From Mucor racemosus (taxonomy: Eukaryota; Mucoromycota; Mucoromycetes; Mucorales; Mucoraceae): 64,000 nucleotides of DNA. Shown piece by piece: positions 45,540-57,036 of the stretch. The position numbers and the translations under genes are program-made. The stretch spans positions 806,001 to 870,000 of the forward strand of contig JAPEHQ010000016.1 in NCBI GenBank assembly GCA_027405735.1, read 5' to 3'. The notes beneath the pieces are model-generated. The model saw nothing but the letters and a program-made list of their open reading frames with translations. It did no database searches and was not told the DNA's origin. How positions within the stretch are numbered: position 1 is the first letter of the stretch; the number at the start of each line of letters is the position of its first letter.

Positions 45540-47589
45540 CTTCTATATATAAATCCTTTAAATTTGTGATTTTATGGAGTTTCTTTTGAATCCGGTTGTA
45601 TCATCTCATACTTTTCAAGGTAAATTTTGTTATTAGGCTAATAATGTTGTAGGTTGTATTTATGCTTTACTTAAAATAAGCCTTTGAATAATTAATAGCA
45701 ATACAGTCGAACCTTGATTTTTGTATAAAATTTCGATACCTGCATATTCTAGCTGCTTGGAATATTTAAACAACCGCTTCCGGGCTGTCCGGTAATCTTT
45801 TCTAAAAATTTAAAGCTTGGAAATATTATTAGATGGTCGCTTCCGGAGATTGTTTGGCTTTTTTTTTGGAAGAGTGACCATTGGCAAAAATATGAATCAT
45901 ATACTATGTTGTATGCCACCAAGTAACATATGTGATCACTTTCTACATTATCAATACACCTTACAATATAGACTACAACATGTATAGAAGTGCAAAGTTT
46001 TGATATGGATATAAGAAACTCCTAGCGCACTAAGTTAATCCAGTAATTAGTAATTAGCAAGAACGCTTGGACCTCAATTATGACACCATATTATTTCATC
46101 CCAGCGGTCAATCAATCAAGTAGCTATTAAATCAATATCCAGGCAAATTTAGCGCAGTATTGTGACAAGGCAACTAACAAGCTCTGCAAGAACGGTTAAA
46201 TTATGATTGACCTATTTCTATCCATAGATTACTATCAAACAGATATAATGGTCCAATAATGCCTTAAATTACATCTTAAGATCTCAATGTCAAATCAGTA
46301 TAAATGTCGGTTTTTGAGAATATTAAGCAGCCAATTTTAAAGCCAATTCCATTTCTAACTCATATTGAAACGTAATTCTTATAAATAGTCTTTTAAACCA
46401 AAAGCTAGAAGCTCCTGGTTCTTTGTTTTACCATTAGATTTTCTAGTAATAAAGCCTACGTTCTCCATGATAAATGTTACTAGTCTTTATTATTATTCTT
46501 TCTATAAATAAGATTGAATGTATCCATAAACTCTCAATGAAATGCCATACTTTTATATCTAAATAAACGATATCTTGTTTTTATTATACAGTTGAAGAAC
46601 TGATGGGCTTGCTGATCTTAGTAGGTGTAAATAGCAGGTAACCAGTCTTGTTGCTCAAACTGGCTGAACGTACAATGACCGACGGATTCTGGTAGTATTG
46701 GTGTCGAACCGGGTTTTACCAGCCAAATTAACTAGTATGCATATCATATGCATTAATGAAAAGAAAAAATTTGCTAGACATATGCAAAACTTATTAAGAA
46801 AAAAAAAGGAGGATCATATTCGATGAGAAGCAAGGTCATCGGAAATTTTCCTTCGAAATTCATATCCTAATACCAAAGGGCTTCCCTTTTGGCGGGTTCG
46901 AACTCACGAATATGTGTGTTGCCCTCAATTTTTAGCGCATGCGCTACCTGTTAAGCTTGTCACTCTTCCTTGGTCTCCAATTTTAATCCCCATACATGTG
47001 AGCATGTATTTGTCAGTTTTTCACTATTTGGTAAATGCAGCAAATTAAGGTGTATTTTTTCTTTTTGGAAACGATAATAGAGTTTTCCAGAAATTGGTAG
47101 TAGAAATCATCTGAAAAAAATGCCAATTTATGATGGAGATATAAACAAAACTGAATGTTATTAGTATATTAATATTAAACTGTATAGCATAAAAATTGAA
47201 TATGGATGAATGTAAAACAATCTTTGCCAAAATGGGAATTAGTATAACATTATCTACAACGCATAGAAACCCAACAGATGCAGTTGTAGTATTAGACAAT
47301 TCATTTTTTAGGAGTAGAAACACCTAGGATTATACTGGAAAACCGGAGTACGCATTATTCATCAAACTAAAGACAGACACCAACTTTCCAATCCACCAGT
47401 GTTAAATGCAGATATCAGTCGTATAATCTCTACCAATGCGGAATAGTAATATGATATACTGTATGAATAAATTAGTTTGACAATTATAATTAATGGTAAT
47501 ATTGTAATAATAATAGGATCAAGTTTTTAAAGTAATAACGAAAAACTATCAACAGTATACTAGTAAATTATAATTTAATACGCTATCGT
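45540..47589. other. repeat-rich intergenic sequence
   Basis: Contains a pogo/Tc1-like tip (TA followed by CAGTCGAACCTTGATTTTT at 45,704) without a recognised partner end, a second copy of repeat D (46,590-46,690), a tRNA-like element (46,880-46,975), and a short frame at about 47,216-47,320 reminiscent of a retroviral-type integrase remnant. No intact gene. Confidence 0.4.
46880..46975 (-). repeat. tRNA-like / SINE-like sequence with A and B box
   Basis: On the minus strand GTGACAAGCTTAACAGGTAGCGCATG resembles a D-arm/A box, and GAGTTCGAACCCGCC matches the B box (GGTTCGAANCC) at about the spacing of a tRNA. The T-stem is mispaired and no acceptor stem closes, so it is not a functional tRNA. 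A tRNA-derived SINE or tRNA relic is likely. Confidence 0.4.
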
Positions 47590-47896
47590 TCAATATAACT
47601 AAATATTATTAATGAATCAGAGAAAATTCAACTAGTAAAAAACTGATACCTAATGTACATCGAGGTCAAGATAGATAAAAGGTGCATTCATTGTGTAGTG
47701 GAAATCGCAAAATTTTGATGGATAGAAATTACAGGACGAAGATGTTGTATTTGCCTCAGGATTTTTAAAAGGGTTTAAAAGCATACTTTACCAAACTTAC
47801 TTAAGTCTTAAATACTCACCATATAGTATGCTATTAATATCATCTTGTTTTTTATTAATTGCTGTATTATTAAAAATCAAACTTTTCACAGCTTAT

Positions 47897-48244
47897 TGTT
47901 GCATCCACAGAACTGGGTGCATTCCTTGGTTAAGATTACGACACAGTTTGATATGTTAAGTTCTACATTGCTGTGTATTATGTTATGAAGCTCCGTGTAT
48001 GCAGGAATATGGAACTAGTGTGTGTCATCTAGACTTGATGGGATATATGGATATATATAAATAGACTCATTTAAACAGGTCATATAATTAGAGAATGTGA
48101 ATATAAAAGAAGATGGTTCGATCTTATAATAAAGTTCTTTAGTTTTAGTGTGCTCTTTCATTTTATAACAGTTTTCCCTTATTTTTATTAAATGATTTAG
48201 TACATATTTTAGCTTTGAGATTGATATAATCTCCTGGCGTAACA
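47897..48244. mobile_element. solo LTR (348 bp) with target duplication CTTAT
   Basis: Starts TGTTGCATCCACAG and ends GGCGTAACA; ends form an imperfect inverted repeat TGTT(G/A)C. CTTAT is present at 47892-47896 and 48245-48249, and the empty site CAGCTTATAAC is in copy 2 (41,721). Confidence 0.85.
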
Positions 48245-48304
48245 CTTATAACAATGACAATAATGGGATGTTTCTGATGTTATATGTTATATTGACATTT
48301 ATCA

Positions 48305-49110
48305 TAAGGCGGGCTGATGATACGTTTGATACTACTGTAGACGGAACTAATCAATTTAATTTATGGGATTTGAATGCAAATACCGAGGAACCATTTATAA
48401 GTGCTCAAGTTGGTTCTGATATATCAGAAGTTTACCTAGATGTAGAAACCCAGGAACAACTATTGAAATCCAACATGGAATGACATTTGGTAACTCATAC
48501 TAAATGTCATACATAACCGCTAGCATTAACAGCGACTATCAGGAACATTCAGGAACACTTGGCAACACTGAAACATAAGCAATCCTACATCTTATCCAAA
48601 TGATACAATCACAGATTCCCAATTCCACAAATTCCATTGTATATGATTTGCTCCCAAATCATATCAAGTACCTTAATACCCGGCAATTCATTAATAATAT
48701 TAATAATCATATAACTATCTAGAAAACATATAAATACGAAGCATCTGTTATATCAAAATCTATATATGGCATTACCGATATCTATTTCCATAGTCTCCGT
48801 CCTGGGTGTACCCATAAAATCATTGTATTACCCGAGATTGTCGTCTATTACATATATCCTCACATTGTATATTGAATAAACTCCACCTTTTACTCTTCTT
48901 GTTCAATTCTTATTGTTATTGATAAAACAGCATCAATGAATTAATAAAATGTATCTTTTAGCAGAGTATTTTTATATTAGTATCTTTTGATATAACAGGT
49001 TCTAGTAATAAAGCATTGAATCATTGGCTTGAGACAAAGAGGTAAGAAAGCGGCAATAGGTTTCAGTGATGGCCATGTTTATATTTATGTTTATGATATT
49101 GGAGAGATAA
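48305..49110 (+). pseudogene. dynein intermediate chain fragment in family B copy 3, split by an LTR
   Basis: Before the LTR: DTTVDGTNQFNLWDLNANTE then EPFISAQVGS, open without stops. After the LTR (from 48,998): a degenerate remainder ending in GHVYIYVYDIGE-like codons at about 49,105. The LTR accounts for the broken frame. Confidence 0.75.
48417..48997. mobile_element. solo LTR (581 bp) with target duplication GGTTC
   Basis: Begins TGATATATCAGAAG and ends TTTTGATATAACA (inverted TG(A/T)TATATCA). GGTTC occurs at 48412-48416 and 48998-49002; the empty site GTTGGTTCTGGTAAA is in copy 2 (about 42,030). A TATA-like CATATAAATACG and downstream AATAAA signals are inside. Confidence 0.87.
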
Positions 49111-50891
49111 GACTAAAACTTAATGTAAATCACCTCTAGCGCAATAATTATAAAGTAAGGCTATATTATCATCAAATAAACTACCACACAATATTAACGT
49201 GTATAAAAATTTACAGTAATTAGCTTGAACCAAGTGGATACAGCACCATAAATTCTTGAAAAAGTTCTCAAGTATTATAAAATTTCTTATTTTTAAGACT
49301 CACAAGGCTTAGAACCGGAATATTAATTTAGAAAATTATTTTTGTCCAGATCATCAATTTTGACATTTTTTAATTTTTTTTTTCTGATTTTGCAAATCTA
49401 GAGTTAATTATATTACCAATTATAAAAACAAAAAATATACACATATACAAAATTTGGCGCTCTATTTGCTCAATAAAAAATAACAAACATTTTTATTGTA
49501 AAATATTACATGAAAACCCTTTAGCCAAAAAACCGTTTTTTGGGCAAAAGTACACATTTTCATTACTTAACATTTAATACTAAGCTTTTATAAAATCCGT
49601 ATTAGTTATGGCTACAATTTTCTCTCACAATGTAGTATATTTAAACGTTGATTTTGGTATCAAAATTTAATTTTTCTGTTTTTTGATCAAAATCATGAGT
49701 GTTGGTAAGGATAAAATGAGTCCCGAAAATGTCCGCTAAAAAAACTGAATCTTCAGATTGTACATGGTTAAATACAATAAAAGGTTGAAAAAAATACATT
49801 CTTTATTAAAAACTTAGATATACCATAATACAGTAGTATAAAAGACTTAGCCGTTCAATCTTGCTATGCTCAATTACGGCGCCGCTCTACGGGCTCGTTT
49901 TTGCAATTTTTTAATGAATTTATGATATGACTGACGGTTTTTCTGTTAGAAAATGTATGTTTCTATTATAGTAACAGATATTGCGCATTTTGCTTAATTT
50001 ATAGTTCAGGCGCTGTAATACTGCTTTTACATTGGCTGAAATGTGCAATTTAGTAGGGTTTTAAATGCGCTAAATAATGTAAAGCCTTGAAAATCCTTTA
50101 TACGTATGTTGTTTCTCTCTTTTTGTTTTCATATTCCAAGGATACATTCACCATTTGATAAGGCATATCAGACTATCAAGCTGTTATTTTTTTTCTTGTA
50201 TCTGAATACGCATTTTAACATAAGGGACTAATGTTTTTAATATAATAGGCAGTAGTCGTTATACTAGAGACTGATATTTCTATTTAACCGCATTTTAGGA
50301 TCAGATATCATTATTTACTACTGTATTGTTGGAAGTATTTCTTGATTACCAGATCAAATCGAAGACAATGATATTTATATCTACTCAATAAAAAGCTAGG
50401 ACTGGCTACAGACCCACGAAATGTTCCAGAAAAGTGATAAAAATTCAAATGATATAGAAACACAAAAAAAGAAAAATCTAATGTCTTGCCTAATTACCAT
50501 AGTTTAGGTTTCATATATACTGTACTTGAAAACAAATCTTTTTACAGCTGACAATCGTAAACTAAAATAGTAAGTTTAAAGAAAGTTAATTTGTTTAAAT
50601 TTTATGTGTGATAAAGTAACATATATAACCTTAGATTTGGCTTGCACATAAATTTAAGCAGTAAGTGTTATTTAAGTTTATGCTCGAGCAAAAACCATTG
50701 TTGCTGTAAACATTATTATAGCTACAAACATATTTACAAATGATAATAATCGTAAATATATTGGCTCTTGCATGTATTGCTCTACACCAACAATGCATTG
50801 TTGAATTGTATTGTCTATAATCTATATTAATAAAAACAAATGTAATTTATAAACGCATTCCAGTAAAAATGCAATGGAATTTTGAGAACGG

Positions 50892-51615
50892 TGCAGTGGA
50901 ATTACATACTAAAAACGCTTGAAAATAATAAAATAACTTAAATTCAAAGTATCGCTCATAAAATATGATGCCACTTGAAATGTAAACAACAATAATAAAC
51001 AAACGCTTCGATTGAACACAATAATAAACGCATGCTAAAAATATGAAATATCTTTTTGAACCATACATGTCGTGTAGATGATAGCATCCTTGGTCACGGT
51101 GCAATCAATTACACAAATGACATATATATCAAAACAGGATTCTATCCAAATCAATAATAATAATAATGAACAAAGATATCAATTTAGTCAATTACTCATC
51201 TATATCGAAGTTGCACTATCAATATAAATAAGATTCAAGCATATAAAAAGTACCCCTTAATTCAAGGTTACATAAAATAGATATAACAATAATAAACAAA
51301 ACAACCATTTCCCAAAAAGTCGATATTGTCACACTTGACATCAATCCCTTATGGTCAATGCTCTACATAATTTACCCCTTAAAATATTAAATCAATAACA
51401 ATGTACTCAAAACTAGAAGATTACTAACTATACATCCATTCAAGTTTGATGGTATCCAAGTTCTCCAAATCACTATAGATACCCTCATACTTTTTCAATT
51501 ATTATAAATCTTCAGAAATTTTTTTTAATAAAAACTTTAGCTGATTATAATTGTATTTCTACTGCTTTGATTTTATATTTTTTTATTTTAGTAAACAACT
51601 TCGTTATTTACTGCA
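50892..51615. mobile_element. solo LTR (724 bp) with target duplication AACGG
   Basis: Same family as 15051-15779 (TGCAGTGGAATTACATACT...TTATTTACTGCA). AACGG is present at 50887-50891 and 51616-51620; the empty site is GAGAACAGCACGATGCTC in copy 2 (about 43,922). Confidence 0.9.
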
Positions 51616-51961
51616 AACGGCACGATGCTCATATACAAACCAATTTGTGCCCATACAATCAGCTCATTATGCTCATGGTCAGATTTTATTATTATGTGCA
51701 AATAGGGATAATGACATGCCTATGGGCAATTCTACTATCATGCACACATGGGATTAGTGTCATCATGAACATGGACAAAATCTATAATTCTGCACATACA
51801 GGCTTAGCGTTGTGCTTGTGTGCAGTTTCTTTTGTTGTGCCAATGTGCATCTTGTTATCTTTTAGCCATATTCAGTGGGCATGCACAACAGTTAAGGTTA
51901 TAATGTGCAGCCCACCTGGGCACAACGAAATCATCTTGTGCAGCACAGGTCGGCCGTAGTG

Positions 51962-54649
51962 ATAATGCTAGTTTCAGATATTCTTTGAAGAATTTTATAA
52001 AATCAAGTACTGGTTCCAAATTAAATTTTGAAGTTGTACTTAATGCAGAGTAAATATGCAAATAACTTAGCTTGAGCTCATTAACTAACAATTGTTTTTA
52101 AAGGAGTTTAGTACACCTTTTTAAAAAAAATCTCTCTTCCTCTGCTTAAAAAAAATAAAGCGACTGGAAAAACGCTTAGAACCAATGTTTATTTATCCGA
52201 ATGGGCTTAAAGTTTTAAAATATATACTATAGTTGTAATATAATATTCAGAATTGAAACTTTGTTATTCCGTTGATTTGATGGTTAAATTGTAGGAATAA
52301 GTCGTGCACTGTTTTTCAAGTGGTGTTTGTGGTTTAATGATTTAATAGACCGTTTCAGATTATAAATAGCTAAACCAGCTAAAACTAGGATATATGACAA
52401 TGACAACTACCTAAACTAATAAGTAAACGTCTTTTTTGCGTATAACCAAAGCTGCAATGCAATGTACTCTACATCTATTTTATAAAAAAAAACTAGAATC
52501 TTCAATATTGATTTAAAAATTATAAGCAAATGAATACCAGAAAACTGTTACGTAGCCTTCTTCATTTTGTTAAACGAGTTGTTTTATTAGACTGTTGTGA
52601 ACAGTAATACTGTATCATCTCGGCGATCACATTCGACAAATAAGATTGAGATGGTTTAACATCATTTTAATTATTATTATATCAAAGAAACTAAAAGCCT
52701 TGTTTTAAGACCATGATAAATTTTGATATTCGTTGCAAAGACAATGTCAACCTGGTTAATACAACGAGCTTGTTTATTTCATGATTGCTGTTTAAAAAAT
52801 GGAAATTTTGAGCTTAAAACTGCTTTTTTAAATAATTCATAATTGGGAAAAATGTTAGCAGAAGAAATTTGTTGAATTGAATTTATTGAACACGGAATAA
52901 AAAGCTAAACCTTAGACTTTTAATATATAAACATAATCTATTACTCATGTATGTTGCGTAATTTAAGTGAATGTAAACATTGAACAAAAATGGTTAAAAA
53001 TGATATAATAATTTGAGCTCGGTTCGACGTAAAAAGGTTCAGTTTTTCAAGTCGCATTGATACAAGTGAACTTTGCCCTAAAATTTTAAAGACGCCATCT
53101 ATTTGCTCACCACAACATTAACTATATTTCATCAAATAGCAACCTACTTTGGATATCGTATGTGAGTATTGAATAGGACAGATATTAATTTGAATGCTTT
53201 CATTAGAAAATGTGCCCAGTTTTATTGATAGTGATATTACAAAAGCTGAGCATCATATTGGGATATGTAGTACTATGCAAGATTAGCTTTGTAAGTGTAA
53301 AACAACAGCCGATGTTTACATTCCAAAAGGGTTATTTTCAGTCATCAATCAACAACAAAATGAAGAATAAGGGAAAATGAGCCAAATCTAGTCATCGACC
53401 AAGTTTTGTTGCGAAGCTTCATTTAATGAAACTCGACTTTTTTCTCGGTTTCTTTGAACCGACAAGATTTTAGAGATATTTTTAATTATTATTGTTTTAC
53501 ACTCATGCAAAAGTAAAAGCTGAAACTGATTTGTAAATCAAACAAAGAGTTTTATTTGATTGTGCTTATTTTTTACTCGAAACTCTTGCTACGATACCTT
53601 GACTATAAAAAGTTTATAAATATTCCAATTTTAGGTATTTATTGTTGCTCATTGTGGTCACCAGGCTTGTTTCATATTGAAAAATAAATTACAATTTTAA
53701 ATTACTTTTTCCAGACACATAGATTGTACATTGTACAACATATCCATTCGCTTACTAACTAAATTTTTATTTCGAATCATTTTTTATATATGATATGAAG
53801 CAAGAATCATCAAAAAGAAACGAGCCATTCTTATCTTGTATATTGTCTGGTTATTAATGAGTAATTGTTACCCATTCTGCCACTTCAAAGTTTTAAGATC
53901 ACAACACTCAAATTCCTAACAGCCGGACCCCCGAAATCTAGACAATACAAACATTTAATAAGGAAATCAAACATCTTGCAAGGCTATCTCGAAAGAGTTG
54001 TAATGTCTATGATGTGCATATAAACTTCAAATAATATCAAAAGATCTATAAATGTTCAAGCTTGATTTATAAAATACAGACTAGAAATGTTGAATGAAGT
54101 GGCAATCATCCAAAGGAAATCCCGAATAATACAAAATCCGAGTCGAACAGAAAACATAATGGTCTGATTGGTATTTAATACCAAATGGGTAATAAATCAT
54201 AAAAGGTATAGAGGCTCTTTTTCTTTTGCTTTTCGAGTGAAATAAAAAAGTTAAAAAATGAATGAATTGAACTTTACTTGATTCAGAATAAAGTATTTTA
54301 TAAAAAGAATGCTGGAAATATCAAAAATTTAGGACCTGAAGAATCCCTTTCTTTTTTTTTTTGTCCTCAATAAAAAAGAAATAATTCATCTCCTATTTTT
54401 ACAAAAGACTTTGATCGAGACCATCGTTTAACTAACATCAAGCACTGATCCCCAGGCCACTTTTTTTATATCCCTTTTATATACATTATTTTTTCGCGGG
54501 GAACTAATAGCACCAACTTTGCTCCCTTTTTCCCTTTATTCTCTTTTTCTTTTTTTTCAAATAACAAATCCCCTTTCTTTCACTTTTTTTTTTTTATATA
54601 TATTTGTACTTTATATAGTACAGTATTTAACTTTTTTAATTCTTGTACA
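51962..54649. other. gene-free region
   Basis: No gene, RNA or clear repeat recognised over about 2.6 kb. The last 150 bases are pyrimidine-rich (CCCTTTTTCCCTTTATTC) and form the probable promoter/5' UTR of the glycoprotein gene. Confidence 0.4.
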
Positions 54650-55267
54650 ATGAGTTTATCAAAACATTTTTTGATAATATTATTAACATGTTTAATAACC
54701 GTTGTATTAGCACAGACCACAAGCAATGCTACCGAAACTAACAGTGCTACTGCCACTGCTACTACTGATGATTTAATTAGCAGCAGTAGCATTTCATCAA
54801 CATTGCTTCCCTCTTCCTTTCTTTCATCTTCGTCAATCCCTTCAGCAGTTTCAAGTACAGCACCATCATTTACTATTTCTGATTTCTCATCAACAACTAC
54901 TACTAATGCAAATGCAAATGCAGAACCCACTGTGCAGGGCACAGGCTGGAACTCAAATGAAAACGAACAATCTACAAACCAGCAGAGCTGGCTTAGACAA
55001 AACAATAGATTTGTATTTGTGATTTTTGTTGGCCTTTTCGTAGCTGCTATTTTGATCTGGTATATCGTTAGGAGCATAAAAGGAATGCGCAAAAGACTTG
55101 CACAAGAAAATCAGGCTCAATTATACATGATACAGCAAGCTTCTTCTCCTTCTCCTCAGCAACAACCACCTCGCAATGATCGTATCATTCCTGAATTAAC
55201 ACAAACTCCACCTCCAGTTTATAAAACAGAAGAAAGTACGCCTGCTCATCAAGCAGAACACCGTTAA
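54650..55267 (+). CDS. type I membrane glycoprotein with cytosolic PPxY (205 aa)
   Basis: Single exon. A signal peptide spans residues 1-21 (hydrophobic IILLTCLITVVLA, cleavage before QTT). Residues 22-115 are Ser/Thr/Ala/Asn-rich, a mucin-like O-glycosylated ectodomain. One transmembrane helix spans 121-140 (VFVIFVGLFVAAILIWYIV), followed by a basic stop-transfer (RSIKGMRKRL). The cytosolic tail ends in a Pro-rich segment with PPPVY at 187-191, a WW-domain ligand. The architecture resembles fungal plasma-membrane wall-stress sensors but no WSC or other named domain is present. PPVY suggests Rsp5/Nedd4-type ubiquitylation and turnover. Confidence 0.8.
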   Translation: MSLSKHFLIILLTCLITVVLAQTTSNATETNSATATATTDDLISSSSISSTLLPSSFLSSSSIPSAVSSTAPSFTISDFSSTTTTNANANAEPTVQGTGWNSNENEQSTNQQSWLRQNNRFVFVIFVGLFVAAILIWYIVRSIKGMRKRLAQENQAQLYMIQQASSPSPQQQPPRNDRIIPELTQTPPPVYKTEESTPAHQAEHR

Positions 55268-57036
55268 TAAATATATAATAGCATACTCTCCTTATATCAT
55301 CTATATACTCATCTTCTTCCCCTTTTATTTTATTTACTCTCTTTTTTTTTTCTTAGTTGTTTTCCAATTCTAATGTAAATGGACTCAATGTAATATACAT
55401 ATACTTTTTCTTTTAAATCATTTTGCGTGTGTGTTGTGTAAGTTTGATTGTGATCACCAAAACGATTTACTGTGAAACATACGGTCCGATAAACCTATTT
55501 TCTCTTTGTCTGACAAGTAAATTAATTGAATGCTCCCCGGTCTACAATTAAGAATAAAATAGTAAGGGCGTTTCTTAGGAATCTACTACTTGGGAACTGA
55601 TTCTTGTAAAGATGTCTACTTTATTTGGCATCTTGCATTGATAATTAAACGAAAAATACAACAAAAAAGTAAAAACAGTATTCAAAGTACATGAAACCAA
55701 AACAACGACGATTACAAATACTAGAACTATTGAGCTCTATTTATAGCTAAATAATCGATATTCTTTCTTAGTATTCCCCCCCCCACCACTGAATTTTACA
55801 GCTAGAAAATTCTTCAAGAATGTTCCTGATTTTTTACATTTATTTTTTATGGCATTTAGCAAAATGCAAGGATCGACAATAATATTGATATGCAAGAAAT
55901 AAAGCAGATTATACAAATAAATTATAGCGCATTTATGAAGAAAAGATGATACAAATGTCAATGCATATCGCTGTTACAAACAACTTTTCAATTACTACTA
56001 TCCAAAAAAAAAAAAAAAAAAAAAAAAAGTTCATTTAATCGTAGATAATGCGCTTTTTTACACTTTTTAGCCTCTGTTCTACAATTATAAATTGCTTTTA
56101 CTAAGCTAACTTGTAAGCGCTTGAAAGCTTTGAACTAAAATGCATTTTTAAGGGAAACTGAATGTTACTAAAATTCTTCAAGGATCAAACTATGATGATA
56201 GTAAAACTTGAATGACGCTAATAATCATTCAATACTATAGACTCTATATATAGGCAAAATCCATCAAATGCATATCTAGATCTGATGCTTGAGCTTGTTT
56301 GAACTCAATTTGACAACGCAAATGCACATGAACTTCGTTTTCATCGCTTTAAAGTCGATTCAGATCGCAAAGCACGAATTATCCATGTTGGGTACAATAA
56401 GTTGATGAGAAAATCCATCATTTTGAAAGAAAAATTTGCAATCCATATCATTTCAACGCTGCTAATATCTAGAAATTTGTATATTAAGCGATATTTTTGA
56501 TTCATGAAATGCAATCAAAGGCATTTTTTTAGTTTTCTATATCAGATGAAAGTAGATGTTTGAGGTATCTTTTATATATATGGCTAAGAAAGAGTTATTT
56601 CTAATAGGTTTTCTTGACTGTGCCTGACCTCCATGATTTAGGGGCTAAAAATGTATTTTGCAAGTAAAGTCGAAGAAATAAAAAACTTTTCATAAATAGT
56701 TGGCTGATCTTCATAACAAATATACCTTTTTGTATATACAATATGGTTGATATGAAGGGAGAAAACTCTTTAGAGTTTGAAGATGCTCTAGAAAAGTAAT
56801 CATTGCAGCAAATTTGGAATTCATTCTCCAACCTTTTTTTTTTTTTTTACACAAATTTGATGAAACATTGAAAATTAAAGGTTTTTTTTTTTGCCATGGA
56901 AAACTATATTTTTAGCTAAAAATTGTTGAAAAGTAATAAAAAATGTTTCATCTATTTGTGGACATTTTTTTTATACAATATTAAAAATAAAGTACATCTA
57001 ATAAATTTCTGTCCAATTGTCTGGATTATTTCAACT
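55268..57036. other. gene-free region
   Basis: 3' UTR of the glycoprotein gene, then AT-rich sequence with a C9 run (55,777), an A24-25 tract (about 56,006-56,029) and T tracts at 56,836 and 56,882. No gene seen. Confidence 0.4.

Larger units (their letters stand above)
47590..51961 (+). mobile_element. family B element, copy 3, with three nested solo LTRs
   Basis: Most complete copy: 5' section from about 47,590, dynein relic 48,305-49,110, body from 49,110, and the 3' end at CACAGGTCGGCCGTAGTG (51,961). LTRs are inserted at 47897-48244, 48417-48997 and 50892-51615. Removing them (1,653 bp plus duplications) leaves about 2.7 kb. No ORF for mobility functions. Confidence 0.75.

Noticed and set aside
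48268..48483. 71-codon ORF as a small WD40 gene
   Set aside because: It is the dynein relic of family B copy 3 running into an inserted LTR, so the reading frame is accidental at its 3' end.
54580..55092. 170-codon minus-strand ORF opposite the membrane glycoprotein
   Set aside because: Antisense of the Ser/Thr-rich ectodomain; the sense strand has a signal peptide, transmembrane helix and PPxY in the right order.
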